Shown here piece by piece: positions 17,195-25,790 of a stretch of DNA of 64,000 nt. Within the stretch, counting starts at the first letter, position 1, and each line of letters opens with the position of its first letter. The DNA is from an uncultured Christensenellaceae bacterium (GTDB lineage: Bacteria; Bacillota; Clostridia; Christensenellales; Borkfalkiaceae). The notes under the pieces were generated by a model. The model worked only from the letters and a program-made list of their open reading frames with translations, had not been told where the DNA came from and did no database searches. A program made the position numbers and the translations under genes. The stretch is taken from assembly GCA_910588695.1 (NCBI GenBank), contig CAJUOV010000003.1, positions 11,595 through 75,594 on the forward strand, in the 5' to 3' direction.

Positions 17195-18580
17195 TTATTC
17201 TATCATTTTTGCTTCGCTTTTGTCAACAACTTTTCCGCCGTAACCGTATTTTTTCCGCATCGCAAAAAAGAAAACCATCGTCGTCGAAAACGCCAGAACC
17301 TCCGCCACCGTCGCAGCGATCCAAACGCCGTCCAGTCCCATGAGGTACGCCATCAGAAGCACCGCGCCGCACTGAAACAAAAGGGAACGTAAAAGCGAAA
17401 TCGCGCCCGAAACAAGTCCGTTATTGAGCGCCGTAAAGAACGCCGAACCGAACACGCTGAATCCCATTAAAAGATAGCAGGACGAATAGAGATGGATCCC
17501 CCGCCGCGTCATGAAGTAAACTTCATCCGAGGTCGCGAAAATTTTCGCGAAAGGAGAGGCAAGCGCCTCGGCAAGCACGGTGAGCGCAACGCCCAACACG
17601 ATGACGATGACAAACCCCTTTCGTTTGAGGTTTCTCAGTTCCTCCTTATTGCCCGCGCCGTAGTGAAATCCGACGACGGGCGCCGCGCCCAGTGAAAAAC
17701 CGAAGAAGGTGTTGAAAAATATCGTACTCATATACATGATGATGCCGTAAGCGATTACGCCGTCGTCGCCCGTGATCTTTAACAGCTCCGTATTATACAG
17801 AATACTCACGACGGAGAACGAAACGTTTGACAAGAGCTCGGAGGAGCCGTTCATACAAGCAAGCAGAAAAGATTTGAATTCGCACTTGGGCTTCGTAAGA
17901 TGAAGCAAACTATTGTTTTTCTTCCGCGAGAAATAGATGATGGGCACGAGACCGCCTACAGCCTGCCCTATGAGCGTCGCGCCCGCCGCTCCCGCAAGCT
18001 GCCATCGGAACCCGAGTATAAACACCGCATCGAACACAGCATTCGTAAGTCCCGCCGCAACCGTAACGATAAATCCCAGCGTGGACTTTTCCGCCGTGAT
18101 CATAAAGCTCTGAAAACCGTACTGCAACATAACGAAAGGCAACCCGCACAGACAGATGAAACCGTACAGCTCGGCTTGCTTCACCGTTTCGGGAGTAGCA
18201 TCCGCACCCAGAAGGTTCGCAACAGGGCGAAGAGCCGCGATTCCCGCTCCGCCGAACAGAGCGCCCGCCACCGCGATTGCGATCACGAGGAAACTGAAAT
18301 ATCCGTTCGCCCGTTTTTCATCGCCCTCGCCCAAGGTCTTGGCGATGAGCGCGCTCCCACCCGAGCCGATCATCATGCCGATCGCGCTCAAAATCATTAT
18401 ATAGGGGAAGATCAGATTCAAACCCGCAAAAGCGGAATCTCCCACGACTTTTGATACGAAGAGACCGTCTACGATCGAATAGATAGAGGTAAAGACCGCC
18501 ATCACGACAGACGGAAGAGTAAATTTTAACAGTTTTTTGTAATCGAAATGCTCGGATAATTTAATCCTTTCCCGTTTCAT
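17195..18580 (-). CDS. MATE-family multidrug efflux transporter
   Basis: 461 residues with twelve predicted helices in two homologous halves, the size and layout of MATE exporters. Typical segments are FTLPSVVMAVFTSIYSIVDGLF at the N-terminus and GLVPIIYF at the half junction. It exports cationic drugs or metabolites using Na+ or H+ gradients. The gene has its own perfect promoter (18708-18736) and a ~100-base leader ending in an intrinsic terminator just before the start codon, so expression is probably controlled by attenuation. Its 3' end holds the mntP promoter. Confidence 0.92.
   Translation of the reverse strand: MKRERIKLSEHFDYKKLLKFTLPSVVMAVFTSIYSIVDGLFVSKVVGDSAFAGLNLIFPYIMILSAIGMMIGSGGSALIAKTLGEGDEKRANGYFSFLVIAIAVAGALFGGAGIAALRPVANLLGADATPETVKQAELYGFICLCGLPFVMLQYGFQSFMITAEKSTLGFIVTVAAGLTNAVFDAVFILGFRWQLAGAAGATLIGQAVGGLVPIIYFSRKKNNSLLHLTKPKCEFKSFLLACMNGSSELLSNVSFSVVSILYNTELLKITGDDGVIAYGIIMYMSTIFFNTFFGFSLGAAPVVGFHYGAGNKEELRNLKRKGFVIVIVLGVALTVLAEALASPFAKIFATSDEVYFMTRRGIHLYSSCYLLMGFSVFGSAFFTALNNGLVSGAISLLRSLLFQCGAVLLMAYLMGLDGVWIAATVAEVLAFSTTMVFFFAMRKKYGYGGKVVDKSEAKMIE
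17197..17226 (-). promoter_or_regulatory. mntP: mntP promoter
   Basis: TTGACA (17221-17226), 18-base spacer, TAGAAT (17197-17202), inside the last codons of the MATE gene and just upstream of the riboswitch. Confidence 0.75.
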
Positions 18581-18596
18581 AACACACCGATTTCAT

Positions 18597-18634
18597 AAAA
18601 AAAGCGCGCCCGCAAATACAACTCCGAGCGCACT
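18597..18634 (-). terminator. attenuator terminator in MATE leader
   Basis: On the minus strand AGTGCGCTC pairs with GGGCGCGCT (9 bp, some G-U) around a 14-base loop and is followed by TTTTTTT. It ends 17 bases before the MATE start codon. A competing short hairpin CGAG-TGCG-CTCG would use the same 5' arm, as an antiterminator would. Confidence 0.65.
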
Positions 18635-18700
18635 CGACTTCTTTTCCGACTTTCCGACTGCGGTCGGAAGTCCTCCGAAGAACTCTTTTATTGATTCAGT
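18635..18700 (-). promoter_or_regulatory. MATE leader RNA, unassigned cis-regulatory element
   Basis: Between promoter and attenuator lies a ~65-base segment with a 10-bp stem GACTTCCGAC / GTCGGAAAGTC (one bulge) closed by loop CGCA, then a second GTCGG copy and GAAGTC. It could switch partners with the terminator. I cannot match it to guanidine or any other riboswitch class I know. Confidence 0.45.
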
Positions 18701-18707
18701 ATAGGGC

Positions 18708-18736
18708 ATTATATGCAAATGCATTTTAATTGTCAA
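18708..18736 (-). promoter_or_regulatory. MATE promoter
   Basis: TTGACA (18731-18736), 17-base spacer, TATAAT (18708-18713): a perfect consensus about 128 bases upstream of the start codon. Confidence 0.85.
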
Positions 18737-18765
18737 ACGATTCACAAGGGTATTCTGAAAAATTT

Positions 18766-19011
18766 TCATAAAACCCTGAGAACTTCCCGCGCCCTTTTTA
18801 CGGAACAGGGAGCGGTCTGCGCCGTACAGTTTTCCGTTTTGAGAACGATCCCCTCCCGCTCCTCGGCAATCCCGAACGGAACGATCACCTTATCGCCCGC
18901 CTTTACGGAAAACGGACTTAAATACCAACGCGGCGCGCCGTCGATTTCAACCTTTGCAAACGTGTACACTTCTCCGGCAGAAAGCACCCCGCCCGATAAC
19001 GAATGAATCAT
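18766..19011 (-). CDS. small PriA N-terminal-like domain protein
   Basis: 81 residues. The stretch VKAGDKVIVPFG followed by REGIVLKTE closely resembles the 3'-DNA-binding domain at the N-terminus of the primosomal helicase PriA, where VxxGDRVxVPFG...GxV is typical. Here it stands alone without the helicase. The start has AAAGGGG seven bases upstream. A long imperfect stem-loop (19024-19068) sits just before the ribosome site. The actual function is unknown; a small nucleic-acid-binding barrel is one guess. Confidence 0.6.
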   Translation of the reverse strand: MIHSLSGGVLSAGEVYTFAKVEIDGAPRWYLSPFSVKAGDKVIVPFGIAEEREGIVLKTENCTAQTAPCSVKRAREVLRVL

Positions 19012-19080
19012 AGTTATTCCCCTTTCGTCGATTTTCTTTCAAACCATTAAAAGAAAATCCGACGACTAAATTCCGTAAAC

Positions 19081-20658
19081 TTAAAACAACGGTGCGAACA
19101 CTTTTGCGATTTCCAGAATCCAGCGAAAGACGACGTTCCGCTTTGCGGATTCCTTAGTCTGCAATTCGGAAACTGCAAAAGTTTCGTCGAAATCCTCTTT
19201 CAATTCTTTCAGCGCGCTCGTTCCGAACATGAGCACGGCATCTTCGTAATGGTGCATGAGAGAGCGGTAATCGAAGTTGATCGTTCCCACGATCCCCGCC
19301 GCCCCGTCGCACAAAAAGTTCTTCGCGTGAATAAATCCGGGGGTATACTCGTAAATCTTCACGCCCGCCTTGATGAGAGCGAGATAATTGGATCGTGTGA
19401 GAGCAAAAACAATCTTTTTATCGGGAATTTTGGGCGTTACGATCCGCACGTCCACTCCGCGCTGCGCGGCAAGACAGAGCGCCTCTCTCATTCTGTAATC
19501 GATAATCAGATAGGGCGTCGTAATATAGACGTACTCCTTCGCCCCGCCTAAAAGATTCAAAAATACGTCTTCGCCGATCTGTCTGTTATAGATGGGACGG
19601 GGTCCCGTTCCGTATACCTGAACGACGCCCTCGCCTTCGGATTTTTCGTACTCGGGAATAAATTTGTTATAGTCCTCTTCGGATTTATTGTGCAGATTAT
19701 ACATTCCGAGAAAGAGCAGCAAAAAGCTCTTGACGCCCTCCCCTTCGAGGCGGACCGCACTGTCTTTCCAATGTCCGTAATAATGGGTCTTATTGATATA
19801 TTCGTCGCCGAGATTGATCCCGCCCGTATAAGCGATCTTACCGTCGACTATCACGAATTTACGGTGGTCGCGGTAATTGTGCACATTGGTAACGACGGGC
19901 ACGAAGGGATTAAACTTGACGCACTTGATTCCCGCCTTGCGCAGCGTTTTGTAATAGCGCACATGTACGCGGCTCATGCTGCCCACGTCGTCATAGATAA
20001 GACGCACCTCGACTCCCTCTTTGGCTTTACGTTTGAGAATCTCGAGAATCGCGCCCCACATCTCCCCTTTGGCAATGATGAAAAATTCCAGAAAAATATA
20101 GCGTTCCGCACGTTCCAAATCTATGAGGAGCGACTCGTAAAAACTCTCCCCGGAAGGAAAATATTTGGTCGCGGTACTTTCGTAGGCGACCGCCTCGGGC
20201 GCGGAAAGGTAGAGCGCTTCGCTGATGTTCGCGCGGACGCCCAGCTTTTCTTCGAGATACTCCTTAGACAAAGACCGTTTGATGAAAGACTGCGAATGCG
20301 CATGCAGTAATTTATAGCGTTTGAGCTGCACACGGGTTGGACGGTTATGCGAAAATACAATATAAATCGCAACGCCCAGAACGCTGAGCGATACGATACA
20401 GATTACCCACGGAAGTTTTGATTCGGGCAGCATGTCGCGGTTGACGACGTTGAGAACGGCGACGAGCTGAACAAACCAGCCGATCGCTATGAGCGGATAA
20501 TAAACGTAAACGGTATAATCGGGCAAATAATGATCGAAAAGCGCGAGCGCAAGATAGACGGCGCCCACGATCAGGGCAACCTCGAAAAGAAAGATCAGGA
20601 TAATGGTCAGACCGACAAACGTGAAACGGCTGAACAGTTTTTTGAGACGGCGTTTCAT
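19081..20658 (-). CDS. cls: cardiolipin synthase (phospholipase D family)
   Basis: 525 residues. Condenses phosphatidylglycerol molecules to cardiolipin at the membrane. Three N-terminal membrane segments lie within the first ~105 residues, then two PLD catalytic motifs: HNYRDHRKFVIVDG near residue 250 and GFIHAKNFLCDGAAGIVGTIN near 430. This is the standard bacterial ClsA layout. The gene starts 17 bases after the tRNA methyltransferase gene and is likely co-transcribed with it. Confidence 0.93.
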   Translation of the reverse strand: MKRRLKKLFSRFTFVGLTIILIFLFEVALIVGAVYLALALFDHYLPDYTVYVYYPLIAIGWFVQLVAVLNVVNRDMLPESKLPWVICIVSLSVLGVAIYIVFSHNRPTRVQLKRYKLLHAHSQSFIKRSLSKEYLEEKLGVRANISEALYLSAPEAVAYESTATKYFPSGESFYESLLIDLERAERYIFLEFFIIAKGEMWGAILEILKRKAKEGVEVRLIYDDVGSMSRVHVRYYKTLRKAGIKCVKFNPFVPVVTNVHNYRDHRKFVIVDGKIAYTGGINLGDEYINKTHYYGHWKDSAVRLEGEGVKSFLLLFLGMYNLHNKSEEDYNKFIPEYEKSEGEGVVQVYGTGPRPIYNRQIGEDVFLNLLGGAKEYVYITTPYLIIDYRMREALCLAAQRGVDVRIVTPKIPDKKIVFALTRSNYLALIKAGVKIYEYTPGFIHAKNFLCDGAAGIVGTINFDYRSLMHHYEDAVLMFGTSALKELKEDFDETFAVSELQTKESAKRNVVFRWILEIAKVFAPLF

Positions 20659-20675
20659 TTGTTTTTAATTATACC

Positions 20676-21176
20676 CTATGAATCCCAATGTAAACGGTGC
20701 AGACTCCCGCTTTCGGAAAGTCCTTTGAACGAATTCTGCCTGAGCCCCTCGAAGACAGCGACTGCAACCGAGTTTGAAAGATTGAGCGAACGGCTCTCTT
20801 CCCGCATGGGGATACGCACGCACTCCTCTCTGTGCCTGACCAACAATTCCTCGTCGAGTCCTCTCGTCTCTTTGCCGAATACAAGATAGTCCCCCTCGCA
20901 AAACGCCGCCTCCGTATAGGCGCGCGGCGCTTTGGTAGTAAAAAAATGAAAACAGGCGTCTTTGTCCGCCGCTGCAAACACTTCGTCGAAACTCTCGTGT
21001 ACGGTAACCTTTACAAGATTCCAGTAATCGAGACCCGCGCGCTTCAACTGTTTGTCGGAAATTTCGAAACCGAGAGGTTTCACAAGGTGCAGCGCGCAGC
21101 CGGTCGCGGCGCAAGTGCGTGCGATATTACCCGTATTCTGCGGTATTTCAGGCTCTACTAAAACGATATGAAACAT
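20676..21176 (-). CDS. trmL: tRNA (cytidine/uridine-34 2'-O)-methyltransferase, SPOUT family
   Basis: About 166 residues, the normal TrmL size. It methylates the wobble ribose of tRNA-Leu isoacceptors. Knot motifs are visible: N-terminal FHIVLVEPEIPQNTGNIART, central DYLVFGKETRGLD, and C-terminal RSLNLSNSVAVAVFE. The ATG at 21176 matches the conserved N-terminus. An in-frame ATG 22 codons earlier adds unrelated basic sequence and is rejected. The upstream sequence TTGACA-17-TACTCT would start transcription only a few bases before the ATG, so the message may be nearly leaderless. Confidence 0.88.
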   Translation of the reverse strand: MFHIVLVEPEIPQNTGNIARTCAATGCALHLVKPLGFEISDKQLKRAGLDYWNLVKVTVHESFDEVFAAADKDACFHFFTTKAPRAYTEAAFCEGDYLVFGKETRGLDEELLVRHREECVRIPMREESRSLNLSNSVAVAVFEGLRQNSFKGLSESGSLHRLHWDS

Positions 21177-21246
21177 ATTTATAAGAGTATCCCTTTTCGG
21201 TTTGTTTGTCAACAATTTGACTTTCATTTGCGGAAATTTCACAATA

Positions 21247-21288
21247 CGCTTAGAAAGGAGCGTCCGAACGGACGCTCCTTTCTAAGCG
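21247..21288. repeat. perfect 42-base inverted repeat
   Basis: Two exact 20-base arms around a central AA, in the gap between ypeB and trmL. On the plus strand it is followed by a T run (CGTATTTTTTTC). On the minus strand, the direction of both flanking genes, no U run follows. It probably ends ypeB transcripts by structure. Confidence 0.8.
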
Positions 21289-21309
21289 CGTATTTTTTTC
21301 TGCGCGGAT

Positions 21310-23316
21310 TTATCTGATGAATTTTCCGCCTTCGCTTTCGCGGATACGGTACACCTGAATTTCTTCGCCCGTCATCGCGTCGACGTATACGATAAAGCTG
21401 TCCGTCTCGGTGTAGCAGGCGATTTCATAAGCAAGCACTTCCTCGCCGTTCACAGCCACCGAAGAAAGGTGGATTTCGTAAGGAGTAAGGTCTTTGGAGA
21501 TGATTTCAAGCGCCTCTCTCTCGCCCACTTCCGGATCCTCGAAATTCCGTTCGCTATGGTTGAACAGATACCCCGAAGCGTCCATTCCGACGACTCTGCC
21601 TTTCTCTTCGCACACTCTGACTCTGATCGATTCAGGATAGACGCGCACGCCGTTATGAACGCCTACATAGGTGATGTTGGCGACCATGCCCGTATCGGAA
21701 AGGAATGCCGCTTCCACATCGGTGATCCCGAGGGTAGCAAGGTATTCTCTCGCCAGAGAATCGCACGTTTCAAGGTCGAAATTCTTCTGATGGCACTCTT
21801 CATAGGTGTCGAAGAAAATGAGCTTTCCGCCGTTCTTCGTAACTTCTGCGTAAATCTCGTTGCCGTTTTCATCCGTAAGAACGTAATTGTAGAGCCCCGC
21901 GCCGTGCGCCGTTCCCTCGCCCGCCATGCGGGTATCGGCAACGTGGTAACCGTTAAAGTAATCTTTTACAAGCTGTTGAGCTTGCTCTTCGTTCACCTCG
22001 GTCTTCTTTACAAGCTGGTTTTCACCGACATTTCCCTCGCCGGAGAAAGGCGCGTCGACAGCCGTTTCGGGCTTTTTGTGCGTTCCCTGCCCCGCCTCGG
22101 AGAGCTTGTTCTGCATGTTGCCAGCGCCGCCGTTCAGGAATGCGCGGAAGTCGCTTTCGCTCATGTGCATTACAAGATCGTTGAGTTCGTTATAGAGCGT
22201 CCGATTGACTTCGTAAAGATAATTTACGGTATTGAGTTCGGTCTCGTTGAGTGTTTTGCCCGAAGCAAGCTGATTGAGAAGCCGTCTTGCATAGCTGCCC
22301 GTACGGTTAACGAAAGACGAAATGTCCGTGCTCGTCGCCGCGTCGACGGGAATACGTTCAAGCGCATTCTCCATGAGTTCGCTGTCCACAAGAAGATCGG
22401 TCAGAAGTCTGCGCTGTTCCTCTCTTCCCGAAGCGATTCTCAGCTTTGCGAGATTGTCGTCCATATCCTCGGAGACCGATACCATTTCGTACAAAGTGGA
22501 ACGGTATCCGTTCGCGGCTTCGGTATCCATTTCGTTCATGCGCACCGCGCCCGCCGTGACAACGGTCGCAAGCGCAAGACATGCGGTGCCGAGCGAGATG
22601 ACTGCGGCAAGCCAGCCGCCGAATCCGGGCGCGTGCTTTTTGCGCTCCGTCTTCTGTTCGCGCTTATGTTTTCTATTGTCCGCTCTGCGCGCACGCGCCG
22701 CTTCTCTTGCCTGCGCCTTTCTCTCGCGCGCCTTGTCGCGCGCTTCGCTCTTTTTGCGTCTGAGCGCGATACGCTCTTTCTTTTCGCGGGAAAGGCGCTT
22801 CTGCTTTTCCGCTTTCGATTCGTTTTTGAGCATTTCGCGGCGTGCGGATTTTTCTGCGCGCTGTTCGAGCTTTTTCTCTTTCAACGCCGCTTTTTTCTCC
22901 TGCTTTGCGCGGATACGCTCCGCTTTTTTCTCTTTGAGAGCGGCTTGCTTTTCAAGTTTCTTTTCTTTGATCGCCGCTTTCTTTTCGAGTTTCTTCTCTT
23001 TGAGTTTTGCGCGGCGCAACAGTTTTTCTTCCTTTTTGGCAGCCTTCTTTCTCGCCGCTTCCAATCTTTTCTCTGCCGCCGCTTTTTCCTTGGCTTCCGC
23101 TTTTTCGCGTTTTGCCGATTGTTTCAGTTCGCGGGGAGTGAGTTCTTTTTTAGGTTCGGAAGTTTTTGCGCTCTTCTTTGCCGTCTTTTTGGGCGCAGCC
23201 GATTTTTTAACCGTCTTTTTTGCGTTCGGCTGTTCCGTTTCATAGGCGCGCTTTTCTTCGATCTTTTCCACTTTTTTCGCCCCGCTCGATACGTTTTTTG
23301 CGATTTCCTTTTTCAT
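21310..23316 (-). CDS. ypeB: YpeB-like germination protein with long basic N-terminal extension
   Basis: 668 residues; YpeB is usually about 450. Residues 1-230 are Lys/Ala/Glu/Arg-rich. A histone-H1-like part (KKTVKKSAAPKKTAKKSAK) is followed by long charged helix repeats of the type AALKEKKLE. A single membrane helix at about 233-255 (GGWLAAVISLGTACLALATV) follows, then the YpeB body with PepSY-like domains (AREYLATLGITDVEAAF, VYVDAMTGEEIQVYRI). YpeB is needed to localise and stabilise the cortex-lytic enzyme SleB in spores, and sleB lies 13 bases upstream. By analogy the membrane helix puts the basic extension in the forespore cytoplasm. The start ATG has GGAGG eight bases before it. Confidence 0.88.
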   Translation of the reverse strand: MKKEIAKNVSSGAKKVEKIEEKRAYETEQPNAKKTVKKSAAPKKTAKKSAKTSEPKKELTPRELKQSAKREKAEAKEKAAAEKRLEAARKKAAKKEEKLLRRAKLKEKKLEKKAAIKEKKLEKQAALKEKKAERIRAKQEKKAALKEKKLEQRAEKSARREMLKNESKAEKQKRLSREKKERIALRRKKSEARDKARERKAQAREAARARRADNRKHKREQKTERKKHAPGFGGWLAAVISLGTACLALATVVTAGAVRMNEMDTEAANGYRSTLYEMVSVSEDMDDNLAKLRIASGREEQRRLLTDLLVDSELMENALERIPVDAATSTDISSFVNRTGSYARRLLNQLASGKTLNETELNTVNYLYEVNRTLYNELNDLVMHMSESDFRAFLNGGAGNMQNKLSEAGQGTHKKPETAVDAPFSGEGNVGENQLVKKTEVNEEQAQQLVKDYFNGYHVADTRMAGEGTAHGAGLYNYVLTDENGNEIYAEVTKNGGKLIFFDTYEECHQKNFDLETCDSLAREYLATLGITDVEAAFLSDTGMVANITYVGVHNGVRVYPESIRVRVCEEKGRVVGMDASGYLFNHSERNFEDPEVGEREALEIISKDLTPYEIHLSSVAVNGEEVLAYEIACYTETDSFIVYVDAMTGEEIQVYRIRESEGGKFIR

Positions 23317-23329
23317 GTCTCCTCCTTAC

Positions 23330-24073
23330 TTAAATGGCAAAAACGTGTTTGCCGATAACCGTCACCGTGGGACGGCTGAAAATCCACGCGCTCGTCGCCT
23401 TGGCGGGATTGTAATAGTAAAGCGCTCCGTATGTGGGATCCCATCCGTTCATCGCGTCGCGCGCCGCATTGTACGCGGTCTGATTGGGTTCGAGATTGAT
23501 CTGCCCGTCCGCAACCGCCGTAAACGCGCCCTTCTGATAGATGATTCCCGAAATCGTGTTGGGGAAGTCGGGACTTCTGAGGCGGTTCATGATGACCGCG
23601 CCGATCGCAACCTGACCCGTATAGCTCTCCCCTCTTCCCTCGGCATAAATCGCTTTTGCCATGAGATAGAGGTCGGACGAGTTATAGTTTCCGTTCGAGG
23701 ACGACGGCTTTTTGTTCCCGTTCAGAATGTTATAAGAATCGTTCATGCCGAGCGCCGCATATGTCGCTTTGCCTACGATCCCGTCCGCGGTCAAGCCGTT
23801 TTTCTTTTGGAAAGAAATGACCGCTTTTCTCGTTCCGGAGCCGAAGATCCCGTCTACCGCGCCGGAGTAGTAGCCCCAATTTTTCAATCTGCGCTGAACT
23901 TCCTTGACTTCGCCGCCCGTGCTCCCCTGACGGAGAACGGCGGTCTCTACCGAAAGTTCGATCGCTGTTTCGGCTGCCTGACTCTCGCGGCTGACCGCAA
24001 TCGCCGTGACGGACGCCGCGGCGGAGGCGGTAAGAGCAAGCGTCAATGCGCCGATTGCCAAAAACTTCTTCAT
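23330..24073 (-). CDS. sleB: spore cortex-lytic enzyme SleB
   Basis: 247 residues. Hydrolyses cortex peptidoglycan (muramic-delta-lactam-specific lytic transglycosylase) during germination. A signal peptide covers residues 1-34. A peptidoglycan-binding type 1 domain follows (LRQGSTGGEVKEVQRRL to GLTADGIVGKATYAAL), then the catalytic SleB/CwlJ domain with AKAIYAEGRGESYTGQVAIG including the catalytic Glu. It is followed immediately by ypeB, the usual bicistronic arrangement. Together with spoIIR this shows a spore-forming host. Confidence 0.95.
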   Translation of the reverse strand: MKKFLAIGALTLALTASAAASVTAIAVSRESQAAETAIELSVETAVLRQGSTGGEVKEVQRRLKNWGYYSGAVDGIFGSGTRKAVISFQKKNGLTADGIVGKATYAALGMNDSYNILNGNKKPSSSNGNYNSSDLYLMAKAIYAEGRGESYTGQVAIGAVIMNRLRSPDFPNTISGIIYQKGAFTAVADGQINLEPNQTAYNAARDAMNGWDPTYGALYYYNPAKATSAWIFSRPTVTVIGKHVFAI

Positions 24074-24191
24074 AATTTCCTCCTATGCACAATTTGAGCA
24101 GTCGGAAAAAATTTATACGGAATTTTTCATTTCGGAATTATAAGAAGAACAAAAAAATCCGACGCGCTTTAGTCAACCGTTTGTTTTTTTA

Positions 24192-24220
24192 TTGACGATA
24201 TGATACAATTACCTTACATT
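24192..24220 (+). promoter_or_regulatory. promoter of DUF4874/DUF4832 gene
   Basis: TTGACG (24192-24197), 17-base spacer, TACATT (24215-24220), 26 bases upstream of the start codon. Confidence 0.55.
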
Positions 24221-24245
24221 TGTAACAAACATAAGGATTGTATAT

Positions 24246-25640
24246 ATGAAAGTAAGATTAACAGCAATAATTTTATCGGTTGTTATCATTGTCGCGGTTA
24301 TTGCCGCATGTGGTAAAACCGACCCAGGCGAAAAGCACGTTCAGGATTTGAATTACGAGGAAAGCACGGAGGAAATATCTAATCCCGACCAGGGATTTTA
24401 CCGTCCTGTATATGTCAAAATCAATGAAAACGGTGCGATGTACAATAATGACATAATAAATTCACAAACGCAGCTATATCATTTGCGTTGCGATATAAGC
24501 GCGTTTTCGGCGGCGGCAAATAACGCGGCAGACAAGCCGCTCACCGATGACGCGTTGAAAGGATTGGACGCGTTGCTTTATTGCCTTAAAGAAAACGACA
24601 AAAATGCGATCGTGAGGTTTGCTTACGATCCCGGTTTTAACGGCAGCGCCAATAAGGAGCCGGCTCTCGAAGTAATGCTGGAGCACGTGGAAAGTGTTTG
24701 TTCTGTGCTCAACCGTTATGTGAATACGGTCACCGCTATTGAAACGGGACTTATAGGCCCCTGGGGCGAAATGCATACGAGTACGGCGGCAAATCCGGAG
24801 CATATAACACCGCTTATAAACACTTTTTTAACCGCCGCTTCCGAAATACCCGTGTTGGTGCGGACGCCTGAAATGATATACAATTATATTAACGTATCCG
24901 GCGACAAGGTTGAAGAAATATCAATATCGCCCGACGAAAAGGCTTACAGATTAGGCTTGTATAACGACGGATATCTTGGCTCCGAAAGTGATCTGGGAAC
25001 TTACCGTAACAGAGAGCGCGATATAAATTTTTTAAGCGCCCAAAACGCTCATTTGCCGTTCGGCGGCGAAGTTACCGTCCCCGAAAGCCCGCTCCACAAT
25101 ATTGAAATGTGTCTGCCCGAAATGAATAAAATTCATTTAAGTTATCTGAATACAGAGTGGGATAACAGAGTAATCGAAAAGTGGAAAAACACCTTTTATA
25201 CCGAAGCTTGCGGATTAGAAAAACAATATTACGGCAAAACCGCCTTTACTTACATACAGAACCGTTTGGGATATAGATTTGTATTGAAAAACTCGGTATT
25301 GACTTATTCGTCCTCGTCTGAAAAGCTGAACGTCCGCCTTACGTTGCAAAACGCGGGATTTGGAAATTTGAACAGGAACAAGCGGGCAAAGCTGATATTT
25401 ACCGACAGTACCGACGCGGCGGCGTTTATTGCGGATTATGGAGAAATTGCCGTAAAGGATGAGCTCGAATTCAATGTGAAGCATGGTCTTGAAAGCGGAA
25501 AATACGACGTTTATCTCCGTATTTATGGGGAAGAGTTGCAAAGCACGCCTCTGTACTGTGTGAAATTTGCAAACGACGGATTGTGGAACGACGATCTTAA
25601 AGCCAATAAAATAGGCAGCTTTGAACGCATTTCCGCTTAA
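24246..25640 (+). CDS. DUF4874/DUF4832 secreted lipoprotein
   Basis: 464 residues. Lipoprotein signal with lipobox VIAAC (Cys22). The N-terminal part with NPDQGFYRP, FAYDPGF and TGLIGPWGEMH matches the DUF4874 TIM-barrel-like domain. The C-terminal part (LNKIHLSYLN-like region and a beta-sandwich ending in SGKYDVYLRIYG) matches DUF4832. The pair occurs in surface proteins of gut bacteria and is suspected to act on glycans, which is unproven. It stands alone on the plus strand with its own promoter and terminator. Codon use is visibly more AT-rich than its neighbours, consistent with a separate origin. Confidence 0.75.
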   Translation: MKVRLTAIILSVVIIVAVIAACGKTDPGEKHVQDLNYEESTEEISNPDQGFYRPVYVKINENGAMYNNDIINSQTQLYHLRCDISAFSAAANNAADKPLTDDALKGLDALLYCLKENDKNAIVRFAYDPGFNGSANKEPALEVMLEHVESVCSVLNRYVNTVTAIETGLIGPWGEMHTSTAANPEHITPLINTFLTAASEIPVLVRTPEMIYNYINVSGDKVEEISISPDEKAYRLGLYNDGYLGSESDLGTYRNRERDINFLSAQNAHLPFGGEVTVPESPLHNIEMCLPEMNKIHLSYLNTEWDNRVIEKWKNTFYTEACGLEKQYYGKTAFTYIQNRLGYRFVLKNSVLTYSSSSEKLNVRLTLQNAGFGNLNRNKRAKLIFTDSTDAAAFIADYGEIAVKDELEFNVKHGLESGKYDVYLRIYGEELQSTPLYCVKFANDGLWNDDLKANKIGSFERISA

Positions 25641-25661
25641 CTGTGGAATTAAACACATATT

Positions 25662-25693
25662 AAAGGCTCTCGGACAATTGTCCGAGAGCCTTT
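25662..25693 (+). terminator. intrinsic terminator of DUF4874/DUF4832 gene
   Basis: AAAGGCTCTCGGAC / GTCCGAGAGCCTTT stem with AATT at the centre, followed by a short T run, 22 bases after the stop. Confidence 0.85.
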
Positions 25694-25790
25694 TGTTATC
25701 GATTGAAAGCGCAACTCTAAAAAATTTAGTTTTTAATTCCCTATGGGAAGTGCGCTATTGCGTCGGATCTCTTTTTCGATTCGATAGGCG

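Noticed and set aside
21469..23358. 629-codon plus-strand open frame antisense to ypeB
   Set aside because: It mirrors the Lys/Glu-rich minus-strand frame as Phe/Leu/Arg-rich nonsense, with no ribosome site or domain. sleB-ypeB on the minus strand is clear.
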